The notes under the pieces are model-generated. The model was not told the origin of the DNA and did not search any database. It was given only the letters and a program-made list of their open reading frames with translations. A program made the translations under genes and the position numbers. A stretch of DNA of 60,000 nt from NCBI RefSeq assembly GCF_029227915.1, contig NC_079882.1, forward strand, positions 20,219,001-20,279,000. The letters run 5' to 3'. Position 1 is the first letter of the stretch. Each line of letters starts with the position of its first letter. Shown piece after piece: positions 59,713-60,000 of this stretch. Source of the stretch: Hydractinia symbiolongicarpus (taxonomy: Eukaryota > Cnidaria > Hydrozoa > Anthoathecata > Hydractiniidae).

Positions 59713-60000
59713 TATTGTTTAAATCAAATTGAGTCGACAACATCCATCTTAAAACTATGTAGTGTATTAAAATGATGTGCTTATAAAAAAGATATCATAA
59801 TCTTTAATCACAGTATTTATTTAACACCAATAATCTTGTTGTTTTTAACATTTACATCAGTCAAATAAATTTGTACAGAGACTTAATATATACAAAACAG
59901 AATACAAGAATTGACATGGTTTGGGTTAAAGATACAATAACTATTAAAAACTGAAAAGAAATCATACAGGTTTCTCACAACGGATTAAGATGTAAATCAC
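59713..60000. other. Upstream region of CEP290
   Basis: AT-rich sequence expected to hold the 5' UTR and possibly the promoter of CEP290. No TATA box, initiator or splice-leader acceptor could be assigned with confidence. Confidence 0.4.

Overview
This is an AT-rich animal nuclear segment. The evidence is metazoan-type genes split by GT-AG introns, AATAAA poly(A) signals, and many small transposon relics. The repeat types (2A-like retroelement motif, mini-Helitrons with a GTCT microsatellite, pogo-type MITEs, LINE tails, HIRAN-like multicopy fragments) recall cnidarian genomes, and a hydrozoan or other medusozoan is my guess. No species can be assigned from the sequence alone.

Layout. Positions 1-4.6 kb are transposon debris: a pogo/jerky-type transposase relic, a HIRAN-like fragment, a decayed ORF carrying a 2A-like motif, and two inverted-repeat MITEs. 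At 4671-5864 (minus) lies an intact, intronless DNAJA1-type Hsp40 gene. From 6 to 10.2 kb there is a mini-Helitron, a hairpin, and a reverse-transcriptase-type retroelement relic interrupted by a 467-bp pogo-like MITE.

From 10263 to 59712 (minus) one gene fills the rest of the window: the ciliary transition-zone protein CEP290. I could follow it through 70 coding exons with consistent splice phases, giving about 2,454 residues. It runs from a start matching the vertebrate N-terminus to the conserved C-terminal FDPxFFEE block. Two unrelated intronless genes sit inside its introns. LIPT2 (mitochondrial octanoyltransferase, 15047-15745) is on the same strand in intron 60. A rhodopsin-class GPCR (41444-42712) is on the opposite strand in the 18.7-kb intron 30. 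The other introns hold mini-Helitrons, SINE-like tRNA-derived relics, MITEs, a 20-bp minisatellite, a 435-bp AAAT array and perfect hairpins.

The genes do not form a pathway. They act in protein folding (DNAJA1), lipoate attachment (LIPT2), cilium gating (CEP290) and signalling (GPCR). The notable architecture is nesting: a finely split gene hosting intronless genes and several families of small mobile elements. I found no CRISPR array, operon or clearly new multi-gene system.
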